Assembly (NCBI RefSeq): GCF_012034205.1
Contig: NZ_JAATEM010000013.1
Coordinates: 112,695-176,694 of the forward strand
Reading direction: 5' to 3'
Source of the DNA: Streptomyces composti
Lineage (GTDB): Bacteria; Actinomycetota; Actinomycetes; Streptomycetales; Streptomycetaceae
Length of the DNA stretch: 64,000 nt
Shown here piece after piece: positions 42,705-52,011 of the stretch (the first letter of the stretch is position 1; every line of letters starts with the position of its first letter). A model generated the notes under the pieces. It saw only the letters and a program-made list of their open reading frames with translations, was not told where the DNA came from and did not search any database. The position numbers and the translations under genes were made by a program.

Positions 42705-43775
42705 TCAGCGGCCCTTCCGCTCCCGCCCGGCAGCGGTGACGCGGGTGACGACGTGCCGGAACACCACGCCCTCCTCCGAGCGGGCCTCGGCCCGTACGAG
42801 CAGGCCCGTCCCCGGATCGACCGTGAACTCACAGGTCAGGCCCTCGTCCGGCGCCCATGCACTGAACGGGAAGGCCCGCATCGGCCGCACGACGGCCCGC
42901 ACGGAGTCGTCCGTGCCCCCCGGCTGCGCCTCGACCCGGCTGAGGTGCCCGACGATGCGGCCGGGCGTCAGCAGTTCGGCCAGCCGGGCCGCCACCGGCC
43001 CGGTCCGCTCCGGCGCGTAGTCCCCCGTGAGCGCCAGCTCCTTCCCGCGAACCGAGACGTCCCACGACCGTCGTGCTCCGCCCGGGACCTCGAAGGCCTC
43101 GAAGCCGAGGTCGTCGTGCGGATCGGCCTCGACCTCCACGACACCGCCCGTCAGCTCGACGGGCTCCACCAGCGTCCTGGCCATCCGCCCCAGCACCCGC
43201 CCCGCGCCCTCCGACGCGTCGCGCACCTCACGCACGTCCAGCTCGACGACCCGCGCGGTGGCCAGGGCCCCGTGTGCGTCATACAGCTCGGCGGACCGCA
43301 GGAAGCCGGTGTCCGCATCGACCCGGACGACCAGCCGGCCGGCCCCGGGCGGCAGCCACTCGTCCCCCGGATCGGCGCACAACAGGTTTGGTACGAGGGC
43401 GAGTTCGACGCACTCCCCCGCACGCCGCGCCACCGGAACCGCTCCGATGCCCCTCAGCAGCCGGGCCGGATCGAACAGCACGGCCCACGGCTCGTCGGCA
43501 CCGTCCTCCTCGCGCAGCCCCAGCGAGGACACGCCCTCCAGCCGGCACCGCCGGGACCGGCCGTTCCGCCGCCGGACAGCAGCGGCGCCCCCTGCCGTCC
43601 CGGTCCCGAAGCGCCCGCCCAGCTCGGGCTCCGCCTCACGCGCCGCGTACTCGAGCTCGACGACGGCGTCCACCGTCACGTCCCGCGCCACACCGGCGGC
43701 GATCCGGGCCAGGGCCAAGGCGGCCGTGCCCTGCCCGCCCGAGGGAGGTTCACCTAGCCAGTGGGAAGTTGCCAC
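42705..43775 (-). CDS. Protein of unknown function
   Basis: A 356-residue protein without a clear signal or membrane helix, rich in beta strands and acidic residues (FDPARLLRGIGAVPVAR, RLVVRVDADTGFLRSAELYDAHG, YAPERTGPVAARLAELLTPG, FTVDPGTGLLVRAEARSEEG). The repeated D-x-x-TGxLxxAE pattern suggests a two-fold beta structure as in lipoprotein-like LolA/LppX folds, but I do not recognise the family firmly. GTG at 43775 overlaps the upstream lipoprotein gene by 22 bp; TTG 43784 is possible. It is probably co-transcribed with the next two upstream genes. Confidence 0.65.
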   Translation of the reverse strand: MATSHWLGEPPSGGQGTAALALARIAAGVARDVTVDAVVELEYAAREAEPELGGRFGTGTAGGAAAVRRRNGRSRRCRLEGVSSLGLREEDGADEPWAVLFDPARLLRGIGAVPVARRAGECVELALVPNLLCADPGDEWLPPGAGRLVVRVDADTGFLRSAELYDAHGALATARVVELDVREVRDASEGAGRVLGRMARTLVEPVELTGGVVEVEADPHDDLGFEAFEVPGGARRSWDVSVRGKELALTGDYAPERTGPVAARLAELLTPGRIVGHLSRVEAQPGGTDDSVRAVVRPMRAFPFSAWAPDEGLTCEFTVDPGTGLLVRAEARSEEGVVFRHVVTRVTAAGRERKGR

Positions 43776-44362
43776 GATGCCCAAGTCTCCTCAGCGTCAG
43801 CACGATTCGGTGCCCACTGCACGTACAGTACGCGGTACGGATGCCCGGGCGGCGGCACGCCCACGAGCTCGATCGTGTAGGAGCGGTCCTCGTTCCGGGT
43901 GATCCGGCACCCCGGTTCGGTGATGCCGGGTCCGCACGCCATGACCTTCTGCCGCCGCACGTCCTCGTCCGGGATGCCGGACTTGTCGATCCTGCTGTGC
44001 AGCATGAACGAGACGTACGAAGGAGCCGCGTCGGCCGTCACCCTGACGCTGAGCGGCTTCCCGGCGCCGGACCCGCGGCTGTTCCCCTCCGGCTCCTCCC
44101 AGTCGAGGCGCCGTGGGGGCGCCTTGCGCCGGCCGTCGCCCCACTGACCCGCCACCAGGGGCAGGGCGGGCCCCCCGTCGAGCCGGGCGGCCGGGCGCGC
44201 CGGCGCCCCGGACGGAGACGCGGACGGGGACGCCGGCCCCAAGGTCCGGTCCGAGGCCCGCGCCCGGGACGGTTCATCCGCCGGTCCCGTACAGGACCCG
44301 AGCAGGACGGCGACACAGAGAGCCGCCGCCCCGCCGGCCGCCCGCCGTGTCAGCCCTTGCAC
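43754..44362 (-). CDS. Predicted lipoprotein of unknown function
   Basis: A 202-residue protein starting with a GTG (44362) inside the end of the previous gene. TRRAAGGAAALCVAVLLGSC is a type II signal with lipobox LLGSC. A Ser/Pro/Ala-rich tether leads to a domain (about 95-202) with VRVTADAAPSYVSFMLHSRIDKSG and SYTIELVGVPPPGHPYRVLY, including a Cys pair. The sequence looks like an extracellular beta domain. Its overlap with both neighbours suggests a three-gene operon of envelope proteins. Confidence 0.75.
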   Translation of the reverse strand: MQGLTRRAAGGAAALCVAVLLGSCTGPADEPSRARASDRTLGPASPSASPSGAPARPAARLDGGPALPLVAGQWGDGRRKAPPRRLDWEEPEGNSRGSGAGKPLSVRVTADAAPSYVSFMLHSRIDKSGIPDEDVRRQKVMACGPGITEPGCRITRNEDRSYTIELVGVPPPGHPYRVLYVQWAPNRADAEETWASWQLPTG

Positions 44363-44967
44363 TTGATCTCTTTGTCGTTCTGGTTGTAGACGTGGGCCGA
44401 TCCCCTGCCCTGCGGGCCTGACACGTAGAAGCGGGCCTGGCCCTTGTAGCGGTACCAGGTGTCCTTCTTGCAGCCCTTGGGCGCCACCACGCGCAGGCTC
44501 TTGGTGTTCTTCTTGCCGCCCTTGCCGGTGGCCAGGTGCTCCCAGCCGTACCAGCGGGAGCGGGACAGCGTGCCCTCGGTGTTCAGATTCGGGGCCACCT
44601 GGCCGCACTTGGTGTCGAAGTGCACGTTGATCGTGCCCTTCTTGGTGTGCGAGTTGTGCGGGTAGTCGACCGTGGCCTTGCAGAGGTACGGAAGGCGCTT
44701 GGCCGCGGCGGCACGGACGGCGAAGGCGCCGGACTCCCCCGCGGCGCCGTCCGCCGCCAGTTCCGCCTCACCGAGCACGGCGTCCCCCGTGGGGACCTGC
44801 TGGTCCGGCTCGGTGATCTCGACGACCTCGGTGGTGTCCGTACCCTCCGCGTCCGCCGGAAGCCCGTCGGCGGCGACGGCCACCTCGCCGCCGGCGAGAA
44901 CGGCCGAGGCGGTGAGCGTGACGGCGGCTATGGACGTGATGATGCGCCGCCCGGGGCGCTTGGTCAT
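44350..44967 (-). CDS. Secreted Cys-containing protein of unknown function
   Basis: A 205-residue exported protein. The signal peptide is TKRPGRRIITSIAAVTLTAS to about AVAADG; an acidic Glu/Asp-rich segment follows. The mature C-terminal domain (about 95-205) has four Cys likely to form two disulfides (LPYLCKATVDY, FDTKCGQVAP, VVAPKGCKKD, CKG end) and many Lys/Tyr/Trp. ATG 44967 has GGGGGA upstream at ten bases; ATG 44985 lacks a site. No family is recognised. It is the first gene of the putative envelope operon. Confidence 0.8.
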   Translation of the reverse strand: MTKRPGRRIITSIAAVTLTASAVLAGGEVAVAADGLPADAEGTDTTEVVEITEPDQQVPTGDAVLGEAELAADGAAGESGAFAVRAAAAKRLPYLCKATVDYPHNSHTKKGTINVHFDTKCGQVAPNLNTEGTLSRSRWYGWEHLATGKGGKKNTKSLRVVAPKGCKKDTWYRYKGQARFYVSGPQGRGSAHVYNQNDKEIKCKG

Positions 44968-45314
44968 GGCCACGTGTTCCCCCATGTGGTCAGAAGCAGA
45001 GCGGGGCTCGGTCGAAAGTCCCCGAGTGCGAGCGCCTGGTTTCGGTCGGTGGCGCTCCCCCACGCCGATCACTCTGGTCCTGCAAGATCAGGAACCCAAG
45101 TCCACGACGTCTCCATGATCCCGATTCGGTCAGGACACACGCCTCGCGGTGAACCGGGGCACTGCGCGCCCCTTTCACCAACTTTGGCGCACTTCAAGGG
45201 ACTTGATCGACCTCATGAACCCCGGCCACACATCGGACACACGTGCGAATATGGCCGATTGTCATCCCTGACCTGCCGGTCGCCCACGGAACCGACGCAC
45301 GCCCGCGGGCGGCC
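44968..45314. other. Intergenic region without a recognised gene
   Basis: These 347 bp separate two minus-strand genes. The promoter of the secreted protein gene should lie here. GC content is lower around 45080-45260. I see no convincing gene, tRNA or strong terminator. Confidence 0.5.
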
Positions 45315-46181
45315 TCAGCTCGACTCCCGCTCCACCGGCAGCCACAGTTCCGCGTCCGCGTGGGTGCCGTCGTCGGACAGGCGGGTGCGCAGAATCTCCG
45401 GGCCGGGGCGGCTGCGGTACGGGTTGGACGGGAACCACTGGGTGAAGACATCGCGCCACAGGTCCTGGATGGCCTGCGGGGACGGACCCGCGGTGGTGAA
45501 GACCGCCCAGGTGCCGGCCGGCACCCGGAGGGTGTCGGTGCCCTCCGGTGCGGGGGCCGAGGTGACCACCGCGTGGTAGTAGTCCAGTTCCGTACCCTCC
45601 GCCCGGCTGGGGTCCAGGTCGTCGCAGACCGCGACGACGCCCTGCGGCTCCTGGTCCGACAGCTGCTCCAGCTGCCCGACCGCCTCACGGTCCAGGCCGC
45701 GCACAAAGGAGATGATCTTCTCGTTGGGTCCCGAGTGCACCAAGGGGACCCGGGCCTTGAATCCCACGACGGTGAAGCCGGGCCGGTCGACGACGCGGTA
45801 TCGCATGCTGCTGCTCCCTTCGACGGTGAGGCGGAAGGTGAGCCGTGGCTGGGAGACGAGCGCGGCTCCGGTGCGCCGCGCCTCGCCGGGTCCGACCCCG
45901 TGCACGGCACGGAAGGCACGCGCGAACGCCTCGCCCGAGCCGTAGCCGTAGCGCACCGCGATCTCCAGCAGCGTCGCGCGCCCCTCGAGCACCTCCGCAC
46001 CGGCGACGGTGAGCCTGCGGCGGCGGATGTACTCCGACAGCGGCATGCCCGCGAGCGCGGAGAACATCCGGCGCAGGTGGTACTCGGAGGTGGCGGCGAT
46101 ACGGGCCAGGCCGGCCGCGTCGATGTCCTGGTCGAGCCGCTGCTCGATGTGGTCCAGGACCTGGTTGAGACGCTCCAGCAC
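45315..46181 (-). CDS. AraC-family regulator with GyrI-like effector domain
   Basis: A 288-residue regulator of the MarA/Rob type. The two-helix-turn-helix AraC domain is N-terminal (about 5-105: LARIAATSEYHLRRMFSALAGMPLSEYIRRRRL and EIAVRYGYGSGEAFARAFRAVHGVGPGEAR). A GyrI-like/effector-binding domain covers about 125-288 (VVDRPGFTVVGFKARVPL, LRVPAGTWAVFTTAGPSPQAIQDLW). It probably binds hydrophobic small molecules and controls efflux or detoxification genes. It is divergent from the broken MoxR-type gene across 210 bp. Confidence 0.9.
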   Translation of the reverse strand: MLERLNQVLDHIEQRLDQDIDAAGLARIAATSEYHLRRMFSALAGMPLSEYIRRRRLTVAGAEVLEGRATLLEIAVRYGYGSGEAFARAFRAVHGVGPGEARRTGAALVSQPRLTFRLTVEGSSSMRYRVVDRPGFTVVGFKARVPLVHSGPNEKIISFVRGLDREAVGQLEQLSDQEPQGVVAVCDDLDPSRAEGTELDYYHAVVTSAPAPEGTDTLRVPAGTWAVFTTAGPSPQAIQDLWRDVFTQWFPSNPYRSRPGPEILRTRLSDDGTHADAELWLPVERESS

Positions 46182-46391
46182 TCCCGGCTCCCCTTCTCTT
46201 CCTCGATCTGTTCCTCGATCTGTGCCTCACGCTAGGGAGCACGCGGTGCCCCCGACCCGACATCCTGTGCCCGATCGGATCGGGTGCGGTACCGCGGCTC
46301 GCCGGGGCCGCGTCCGGCATGGCTTCTGCAGCGTTCGGGGCGCGAGGGCCGGGAGAGGCTCTGCGGGCGGTACCGGGGGGAGGAACCCGGC

Positions 46392-47030
46392 ATGGGGGAC
46401 GGGCAGGAGACGGCGCGGCGGCTGCGGGCGGTCCGCGAGGAGCTGGCGGAGCGGTTCCTCGAGCGGGACGACGTCGTACGGACCCTGGTGGTGACGCTGC
46501 CGGCCGGGCAGCACTCATTGCTGCTGGGCCCGCCCGGCACGGCGACGTCGGAGCTGGCGCGGGAGCTGACCGGCCGGATCGAGGGCGCCGCGTACTGGGA
46601 GATCCTGCTGCCGAAGTGCACCGCGCCGACGCGGATGTCCGGGCCGATCGACGTGGCCGCGCCGGCGCGGGGCGAGTACCGGCAGGTGTACGACGGACGG
46701 GCGACGACCGCGCACATCGCCTTCAGCGACGAGATCTTCAAGTGCTCGACGGCCGCGCTGAACGAGACGCCCGGCCACCTCAACGAGCGGATCTGCCACC
46801 CCGAGAGCGGCGGCGCGCCCAGGGAGATCTCCGAGAACTGGCGCGCCTGTGGCACGGCGTCAAGCGCCGCCTGGACTTCCGCCTCTTCGGCATCACCCTC
46901 GCCACCCCCTCCCCCGCGCCGGGCTCGGTCCTCGCATCCCTGCGACAACCTCCGCACCGTGCACGACCTCACCGACGTCCGCACCGCCTCCGACCTGTTC
47001 CGCCTGATCCGAGGGGCCGGGCGCGCGCCG
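46392..47030 (+). pseudogene. Decayed MoxR/RavA-type AAA ATPase
   Basis: Residues 1-145 clearly match RavA-like MoxR ATPases: HSLLLGPPGTATSELARELT, PTRMSGPIDVAAPARGEY, IAFSDEIFKCSTAALNE and NERICHPESGG. Three signs mark it as broken. The Walker A Lys is Thr52 (GPPGTATS), and Walker B reads FSDEI where the family has FVDEI. The family sequence stops at about 46830, where unrelated sequence begins. After that, protein-like pieces appear in different frames (WHGVKRRLDFRLFGITLATP, then RTVHDLTDVRTASDLFRLI), so a deletion or frameshifts joined fragments. GGGAGGAA precedes the ATG, so a short product may still be made. Confidence 0.6.
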
Positions 47031-47048
47031 GTGCGGCCGGGCACAGCC

Positions 47049-47081
47049 GGACGCCCCGGTCCTGCATGGGCCGGGGCGTCC
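47049..47081. terminator. Hairpin terminator
   Basis: GGACGCCCCGG (47049-47059) pairs perfectly with CCGGGGCGTCC (47071-47081) across an 11-nt loop. It lies after the decayed ATPase gene. The remaining bases to the PEPCK stop at 47305 contain no gene that I can support. Confidence 0.7.
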
Positions 47082-47304
47082 GTCGTGGGTCGGCACGTTC
47101 GTGAGAGCCCGGGGCGGGCCGTGCCGGAGGGCGGGGGTGGGTCCGGAACCGAGTGGTGCTCCGTCGGGGCGGACGGAGCGGGCGGCGCCGGACCCGTGAC
47201 CCCGCACGCCGTTGTACGGGGCCCCGCCGGTGAGTTCCGCGGCCGGCACGTGACGATCGCTGGTCAGGGCATCCGACCGGCCGCGGAGCTGGTGGGGGCT
47301 GTGC

Positions 47305-49116
47305 TCAGCCCAGGCGCTCGACGAGCGCGCGGTACTGGTCCCACAGCTCCTTCGGGGTGTGGTCGCCGAAGGTGTTGAGGTGCTCGGGGACCAGCGCGGC
47401 CTCCTCGCGCCACACGTCCTTGTCGACGGTGAGCAGGAAGTCCAGGTCGGCGTCGGACAGCTGCAGGCCCTCGGTGTCCAGCGCCTCCTTGGTCGGCAGG
47501 ATGCCGATGGGGGTCTCGACGCCCTCGGCCCTGCCCTCCAGGCGCTCCACGATCCACTTCAGGACGCGGCTGTTCTCGCCGAAGCCGGGCCAGACGAACT
47601 TGCCCTCGTCGTTCTTGCGGAACCAGTTGACGTAGTAGATCTTCGGCAGCTTGGACTGGTCCTTGTCCTTGGCCACGTCGATCCAGTGGGCCATGTAGTC
47701 GCCCATGTTGTAGCCGCAGAAGGGCAGCATGGCGAACGGGTCGCGGCGCAGCTCGCCGACCTTGCCCTCGGCCGCGGCGGTCTTCTCGGAGGCCACGTTG
47801 GCGCCGAGGAAGACGCCGTGGTTCCAGTCGAAGGACTCGGTGACCAGCGGCACGGCGGTGGCGCGGCGCCCGCCGAAGAGGATCGCGGAGATCGGCACGC
47901 CCTTGGGGTCCTCCCACTCGGGCGCGATGATCGGGCACTGCGAGGCGGGCACGGTGAAGCGGGCGTTGGGGTGGGCGGCCGGGGTGTCGGACTCGGGCGT
48001 CCAGTCGTTGCCGCGCCAGTCGGTGAGGTGGGCCGGGGGCTGCTCGGTCATGCCCTCCCACCACACGTCGCCGTCGTCGGTGAGGGCGACGTTGGTGAAG
48101 ACGGCGTTGCCCCAGAGCGTCTTCATGGCGTTGGCGTTGGTGTGCTCGCCGGTGCCGGGCGCGACGCCGAAGAAGCCGGCCTCGGGGTTGATGGCGTAGA
48201 GGCGGCCGTCCTCGCCGAAGCGCATCCAGGCGATGTCGTCGCCGATGGTCTCGACCGTCCAGCCGGGGATGGTCGGCTCCAGCATGGCGAGGTTGGTCTT
48301 GCCGCAGGCGCTCGGGAAGGCGGCGGCGACGTACTTGGCCTCACCGCGCGGCGGGGTGAGCTTCAGGATGAGCATGTGCTCGGCCAGCCAGCCCTCGTCG
48401 CGGGCCATGACCGAGGCGATGCGCAGGGCGTAGCACTTCTTGCCGAGCAGGGCGTTGCCGCCGTAGCCGGAGCCGTAGGACCAGATCTCGCGGTCCTCGG
48501 GGAAGTGCGAGATGTACTTGGTCTGGTTGCAGGGCCAGGGCACGTCCTGCTGGCCCGGCTCCAGCGGGGCGCCGAGGGAGTGCACGGCCTTGACGAAGAA
48601 GCCCTCGTCGCCCAGCTCGTCGAGGACGGCCTGCCCCATGCGGGTCATCGTGCGCATGGAGACGGCGACATAGGCCGAGTCGGTGATCTCGACGCCGATC
48701 GCGGACAGCGGCGAGCCGAGCGGGCCCATGCAGAAGGGCACCACGTACATCGTGCGGCCCCGCATGGAGCCGCGGAACAGACCCTTGTCACCGGTGAAGA
48801 TCTCCCGCATCTCGGCGGGGTCCTTCCAGTTGTTCGTCGGGCCGGCGTCCTCCTCCTTGGCGGAGCAGATGAAGGTCCGGTCCTCGACGCGGGCCACGTC
48901 GGTGGGGTCGGAGGCGGCGTAGTAGGAGTTGGGGCGCTTGATCGGATCCAGTTTCCGGAACGTTCCCTTGGCGACGAGCTCCTCGCACAGGCGCTCGTAC
49001 TCGGCCTCTGAGCCGTCGCACCAGACGACCTCGTCCGGCTGCGTCAGTTCGGCGATCTCGTTGACCCAGGAGATCAGTCCCTGGTGGGTGGTGGGAGCCG
49101 CGATGTCGCGCGCCAC
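47305..49116 (-). CDS. pckG: Phosphoenolpyruvate carboxykinase (GTP)
   Basis: A 603-residue GTP-type PEPCK, near the family's usual length. FPSACGKTN (267-275) is the kinase-1 loop with the reactive Cys271, GDDIAWMRF (292-300) is kinase-2, and [22 protein letters not shown] and [15 protein letters not shown] are further family blocks. It interconverts oxaloacetate and PEP with GTP/GDP in gluconeogenesis and anaplerosis in the cytoplasm. GTG 49116 is chosen because AGGAG lies five bases upstream; a frame extension to 49203 lacks this. Confidence 0.95.
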   Translation of the reverse strand: MARDIAAPTTHQGLISWVNEIAELTQPDEVVWCDGSEAEYERLCEELVAKGTFRKLDPIKRPNSYYAASDPTDVARVEDRTFICSAKEEDAGPTNNWKDPAEMREIFTGDKGLFRGSMRGRTMYVVPFCMGPLGSPLSAIGVEITDSAYVAVSMRTMTRMGQAVLDELGDEGFFVKAVHSLGAPLEPGQQDVPWPCNQTKYISHFPEDREIWSYGSGYGGNALLGKKCYALRIASVMARDEGWLAEHMLILKLTPPRGEAKYVAAAFPSACGKTNLAMLEPTIPGWTVETIGDDIAWMRFGEDGRLYAINPEAGFFGVAPGTGEHTNANAMKTLWGNAVFTNVALTDDGDVWWEGMTEQPPAHLTDWRGNDWTPESDTPAAHPNARFTVPASQCPIIAPEWEDPKGVPISAILFGGRRATAVPLVTESFDWNHGVFLGANVASEKTAAAEGKVGELRRDPFAMLPFCGYNMGDYMAHWIDVAKDKDQSKLPKIYYVNWFRKNDEGKFVWPGFGENSRVLKWIVERLEGRAEGVETPIGILPTKEALDTEGLQLSDADLDFLLTVDKDVWREEAALVPEHLNTFGDHTPKELWDQYRALVERLG

Positions 49117-49442
49117 GATTGCTCCTAAATGAGGGGTTTTTTGTTGGGAGGCCCCGTGGGGGCTGCGACCCGGATGCTTGTCGGTGAGATCTTGGGCGCT
49201 CATCCGGTGCCGACCGCACTCATTTGATCATCCGACGCAAGCGCCCATCTGTCCAGAGGGCCGCACAGGTGAGCAACGTGACGATGACCACGGTTTTCGG
49301 GTGGCTTTACCTGCACGTTGGGTCGATATGGCGATTTCTTTGCGTGACGGTCCGGTCGAGGTGCTGTGAGAGGATGGCCGGAGCGGTGCCCAATTCGTCA
49401 CACTGATCCGCAACTTACGGTGCCGTAGGTACCATGCGGTGC
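49117..49442. other. Divergent promoter region of pckG and hemolysin III genes
   Basis: These 326 bp hold the pckG leader (A-rich AACAAAAAACCCCTC before its ribosome site, preceded by a GCCCC/GGGGC hairpin) and the promoter for the plus-strand gene. TAGGTA at about 49426-49431 would place transcription start next to the hemolysin III start. No gene is seen. Confidence 0.5.
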
Positions 49443-50156
49443 ATGACAGCGTTCGTCCCCGACGCGCCCTCGGACACGCCGGCCGACGGCCGCGGTCCGG
49501 TCGCGACCCATCTGCCGCACCCGGTCAAGCCCAAGCTCCGGGGCTGGCTCCACCTGGGCATGTTCCCCGCCGCCCTGGTCGCCGGCCTGGTCCTCACCGC
49601 CCTCGCCGACTCCACCCGCGGCCGCATCGCCTGCGGGGTCTACGCACTCACGGCCTGCCTGCTGTTCGGCGTCAGCGCGCTGTACCACCGGGGCAACTGG
49701 AGTCCCCGCATGGACGGCGTCCTGCGCCGCCTCGACCACGCCAACATCTTCCTGATCATCGCCGGCACCTACACCCCGCTGACCATCCTGCTGCTGCCGG
49801 AGTCCAAGGGACGCTGGCTGCTGTGGGGCATCTGGGCCGCCGCCGTCGCCGGGATCGCCTTCCGGGTCTTCTGGGTCGGCGCCCCGCGCTGGCTCTACAC
49901 GCCCTGCTACATCGCCATGGGCTGGGCGGCCGTCTTCTACCTGCCCGACTTCCTGCGCACCGGCGGCGTCGCCGTGCTCGCCCTGGTGGTCGTGGGCGGC
50001 CTCCTCTACAGCGCGGGCGGGGTCGTCTACGGCATCAAGAAGCCCAACCCGTCACCGCGCTGGTTCGGCTTCCACGAGGTGTTCCACTCCTTCACCCTGG
50101 CCGCCTTCATCGCCCACTACGTGGGGATCTCCCTGGTGGCCTACCAGCACGCGTAA
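49443..50156 (+). CDS. Hemolysin III / PAQR-type membrane protein
   Basis: A 237-residue seven-helix protein of the YqfA/hemolysin III family. Motifs are GVSALYHRGNWSP, RRLDHANIFLIIAGTYTP and HEVFHSFTLAAFIAHY, giving the conserved His/Asp metal site of PAQR-type membrane hydrolases. In bacteria the role is thought to lie in membrane lipid homeostasis. ATG 49443 is used; ATG 49434 is equally open. No ribosome site is visible before either, and the -10-like TAGGTA lies close, so a short or absent leader is likely. Confidence 0.88.
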   Translation: MTAFVPDAPSDTPADGRGPVATHLPHPVKPKLRGWLHLGMFPAALVAGLVLTALADSTRGRIACGVYALTACLLFGVSALYHRGNWSPRMDGVLRRLDHANIFLIIAGTYTPLTILLLPESKGRWLLWGIWAAAVAGIAFRVFWVGAPRWLYTPCYIAMGWAAVFYLPDFLRTGGVAVLALVVVGGLLYSAGGVVYGIKKPNPSPRWFGFHEVFHSFTLAAFIAHYVGISLVAYQHA

Positions 50157-50218
50157 CGCACGGCCGACGGACGGCACGAACAGCACGAGCGACACGAACG
50201 GAACGAACGGAACGAACA

Positions 50219-50244
50219 GGGCCGCGGCGACGACGCCGCGGCCC
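50219..50244. terminator. Hairpin terminator after hemolysin III gene
   Basis: GGGCCGCGGCG (50219-50229) and CGCCGCGGCCC (50234-50244) form an 11-bp stem with loop ACGA, followed by TTCTG. It is preceded by short direct repeats of GAACG type (about 50196-50217). It separates the gene from the MFS promoter. Confidence 0.8.
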
Positions 50245-50283
50245 TTCTGCGTGCCCGGACACCGCACGGCTGCGCGGCGATTG

Positions 50284-50320
50284 TTGGCAGTCACCTCTTT
50301 TTGAGAGCTACTCTCATTTC
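50284..50320 (+). promoter_or_regulatory. MFS promoter with TetR-type palindrome, leaderless layout
   Basis: TTGGCA (50284-50289) and TACTCT (50309-50314) are -35 and -10 candidates with a 19-bp spacer. The +1 then coincides with the ATG at 50321, and no ribosome site exists. The perfect palindrome TGAGAGCTACTCTCA (50302-50316) covers the -10. Its likely ligand is the TetR protein encoded downstream. Confidence 0.7.
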
Positions 50321-51991
50321 ATGGCTGCTGTCATTGCTGTCGACTCCGTGAACGCCGTACCGCCCGACCCCCGCCGCTGGTGGGCCCTGGGCGCCCTGGT
50401 CGCGAGCATGCTCACGCTCGGCTTCGACCTGACGATCCTCAACGTGGCCCTGCCGGCCATGGCCGCGCAGCTGGAGGCGAGCACCGACCAGCTCCAGTGG
50501 ATCGTGGACGCGTACATCGTGGTGTTCGCCGCGCTGATGCTCCCCGCGGGACTTCTCGGTGACCGTTTCGGGCGCCGCCGGATGCTGGTCGCGGGGCTCG
50601 CCGTGTTCTTCCTCGGCTCCCTGGCCGGCGCCCTCACCGGCACCCCGGGCCTGGTGATCGCGGCCCGCTCGGTGATGGGGCTCGGGGCCGCGCTGGTCAT
50701 CCCGCTCGGGCTGTCCGTGCTGCCGTCGATGTTCGGCGAGCAGGAGCGCGGCAAGGCGGTCGCCGCCGTCACCGCCTCCATGGCCGCGGGCATGCCGCTC
50801 GGCCCGCTCGTCGGCGGACTGCTGCTGGACCACTACTGGTGGGGCTCGATCTTCCTGATCAACCTGCCGATGGCCGCCCTCGGCATCGCCGCCTGCCTGT
50901 TCCTGCTGCCCGAGTCCCGCGACCCGGCCACGCCCAGGGTGGACCCGCTGTCCACCGCGTACAGCGCGCTCGGGCTCGGCGCCCTGGTCTTCGGCATCAT
51001 CGAGGGTCCCGGACGCGGCTGGACCAGCGGGTGGGTGCTGGGCGCCTTCGCCCTGGCCGCCCTGCTGCTGACCGCGCTGACGGTGCGCGAGCGGCACGCC
51101 GTGCGGCCCATGCTCGACCTGGCGCTGCTCGGGCGGCGGGTGTTCCTGCTCAACGCGCTCGCCGCCACCCTCGGCACCTTCGTCTTCTCCGGGCTGCTGT
51201 TCCTGCTGCCCACCCGCCTGCAGGAGACCGACGGACACGACGCCTTCGGCACCGGGCTCCGGCTGCTGCCGATGATGGGCGGCCTGCTGATCGCGGCGCG
51301 GGCCGGCAGCCCGCTGGTGCGCCGCCTCGGCCCCCGGCCCGTCGTCGCCGCCGGTCTGGTGGTGCTGTGCTTCGCCGCGCTGCTCGGCTCGCACACCGGC
51401 CCCGGCGACGGCTACGGCTTCACCGCGCTGTGGCTGACCATCGCCGGCTTCGGCTTCGCCTTCGCCATGGTCCCGGCCATGGACGCGGCGCTGGGCGGCA
51501 TCGACGCCGACGAGGCCGGCAGCGGCTCCGGGCTGCTGATGACACTGCGCCAGGTCGGCGGCGCCGTCGGCATCGCCCTGCTCGGCAGCCTGGTCGCCGA
51601 CACCTACGCCGGCCGGCTCGACACCGCCGGCCTGCCCGGGCCGGCCGCCGAGACCGCCCGCGAGTCGCTCAGCGGGGCGCACGCGGTCGCCGAACGCCTG
51701 GACCTGCCCGCGCTGGCCGCCTCGGCGGACGCGGCCTATCTGGACGGCATGTCGGTGGTGCTGGTGGTGTGCGGCATGGCCGCCCTCGCGACGGCGGTGA
51801 TGGCTGCCCTGTGGCTGCCGAACCCGCGGCCCGCGGCCCGGCCGGACACCGCCTCCATCGCGCCGGACGGGGCTGCGGGCGGCGCGGGCGGTGCCGCCGG
51901 CCGGAGCGGGAAGGCCTCCGTCCCGGAGCCGACGCCGGCCGCGGACGGCTCCCCGGCCCGTCCCGGCCATGGTCCCGGCGAAGGAGGATGA
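50321..51991 (+). CDS. MFS multidrug efflux transporter (DHA2/EmrB-QacA type)
   Basis: A 556-residue proton-coupled drug exporter with about fourteen helices. LDLTILNVALP-like sequence (FDLTILNVALPAM), GDRFGRRRMLVAGL (motif A), ARSVMGLGAALVIPLGLSVL (motif B region) and GMPLGPLVGGLLLDHYWW (motif C) are the DHA2 signatures. A Gly/Ala/Pro-rich cytoplasmic tail of about 50 residues is unusually long. The stop overlaps the region before the tetR gene, so the two are co-transcribed. Substrates are unknown. Confidence 0.92.
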   Translation: MAAVIAVDSVNAVPPDPRRWWALGALVASMLTLGFDLTILNVALPAMAAQLEASTDQLQWIVDAYIVVFAALMLPAGLLGDRFGRRRMLVAGLAVFFLGSLAGALTGTPGLVIAARSVMGLGAALVIPLGLSVLPSMFGEQERGKAVAAVTASMAAGMPLGPLVGGLLLDHYWWGSIFLINLPMAALGIAACLFLLPESRDPATPRVDPLSTAYSALGLGALVFGIIEGPGRGWTSGWVLGAFALAALLLTALTVRERHAVRPMLDLALLGRRVFLLNALAATLGTFVFSGLLFLLPTRLQETDGHDAFGTGLRLLPMMGGLLIAARAGSPLVRRLGPRPVVAAGLVVLCFAALLGSHTGPGDGYGFTALWLTIAGFGFAFAMVPAMDAALGGIDADEAGSGSGLLMTLRQVGGAVGIALLGSLVADTYAGRLDTAGLPGPAAETARESLSGAHAVAERLDLPALAASADAAYLDGMSVVLVVCGMAALATAVMAALWLPNPRPAARPDTASIAPDGAAGGAGGAAGRSGKASVPEPTPAADGSPARPGHGPGEGG

Positions 51992-52011
51992 CGGACAATG
52001 AGGGCATGACC

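Noticed and set aside
46850..47304. Continuation of the MoxR-type frame to 47378 as a real protein end
   Set aside because: Composition becomes Gly/Arg/Ala-random, it crosses a terminator hairpin and overlaps the PEPCK gene.
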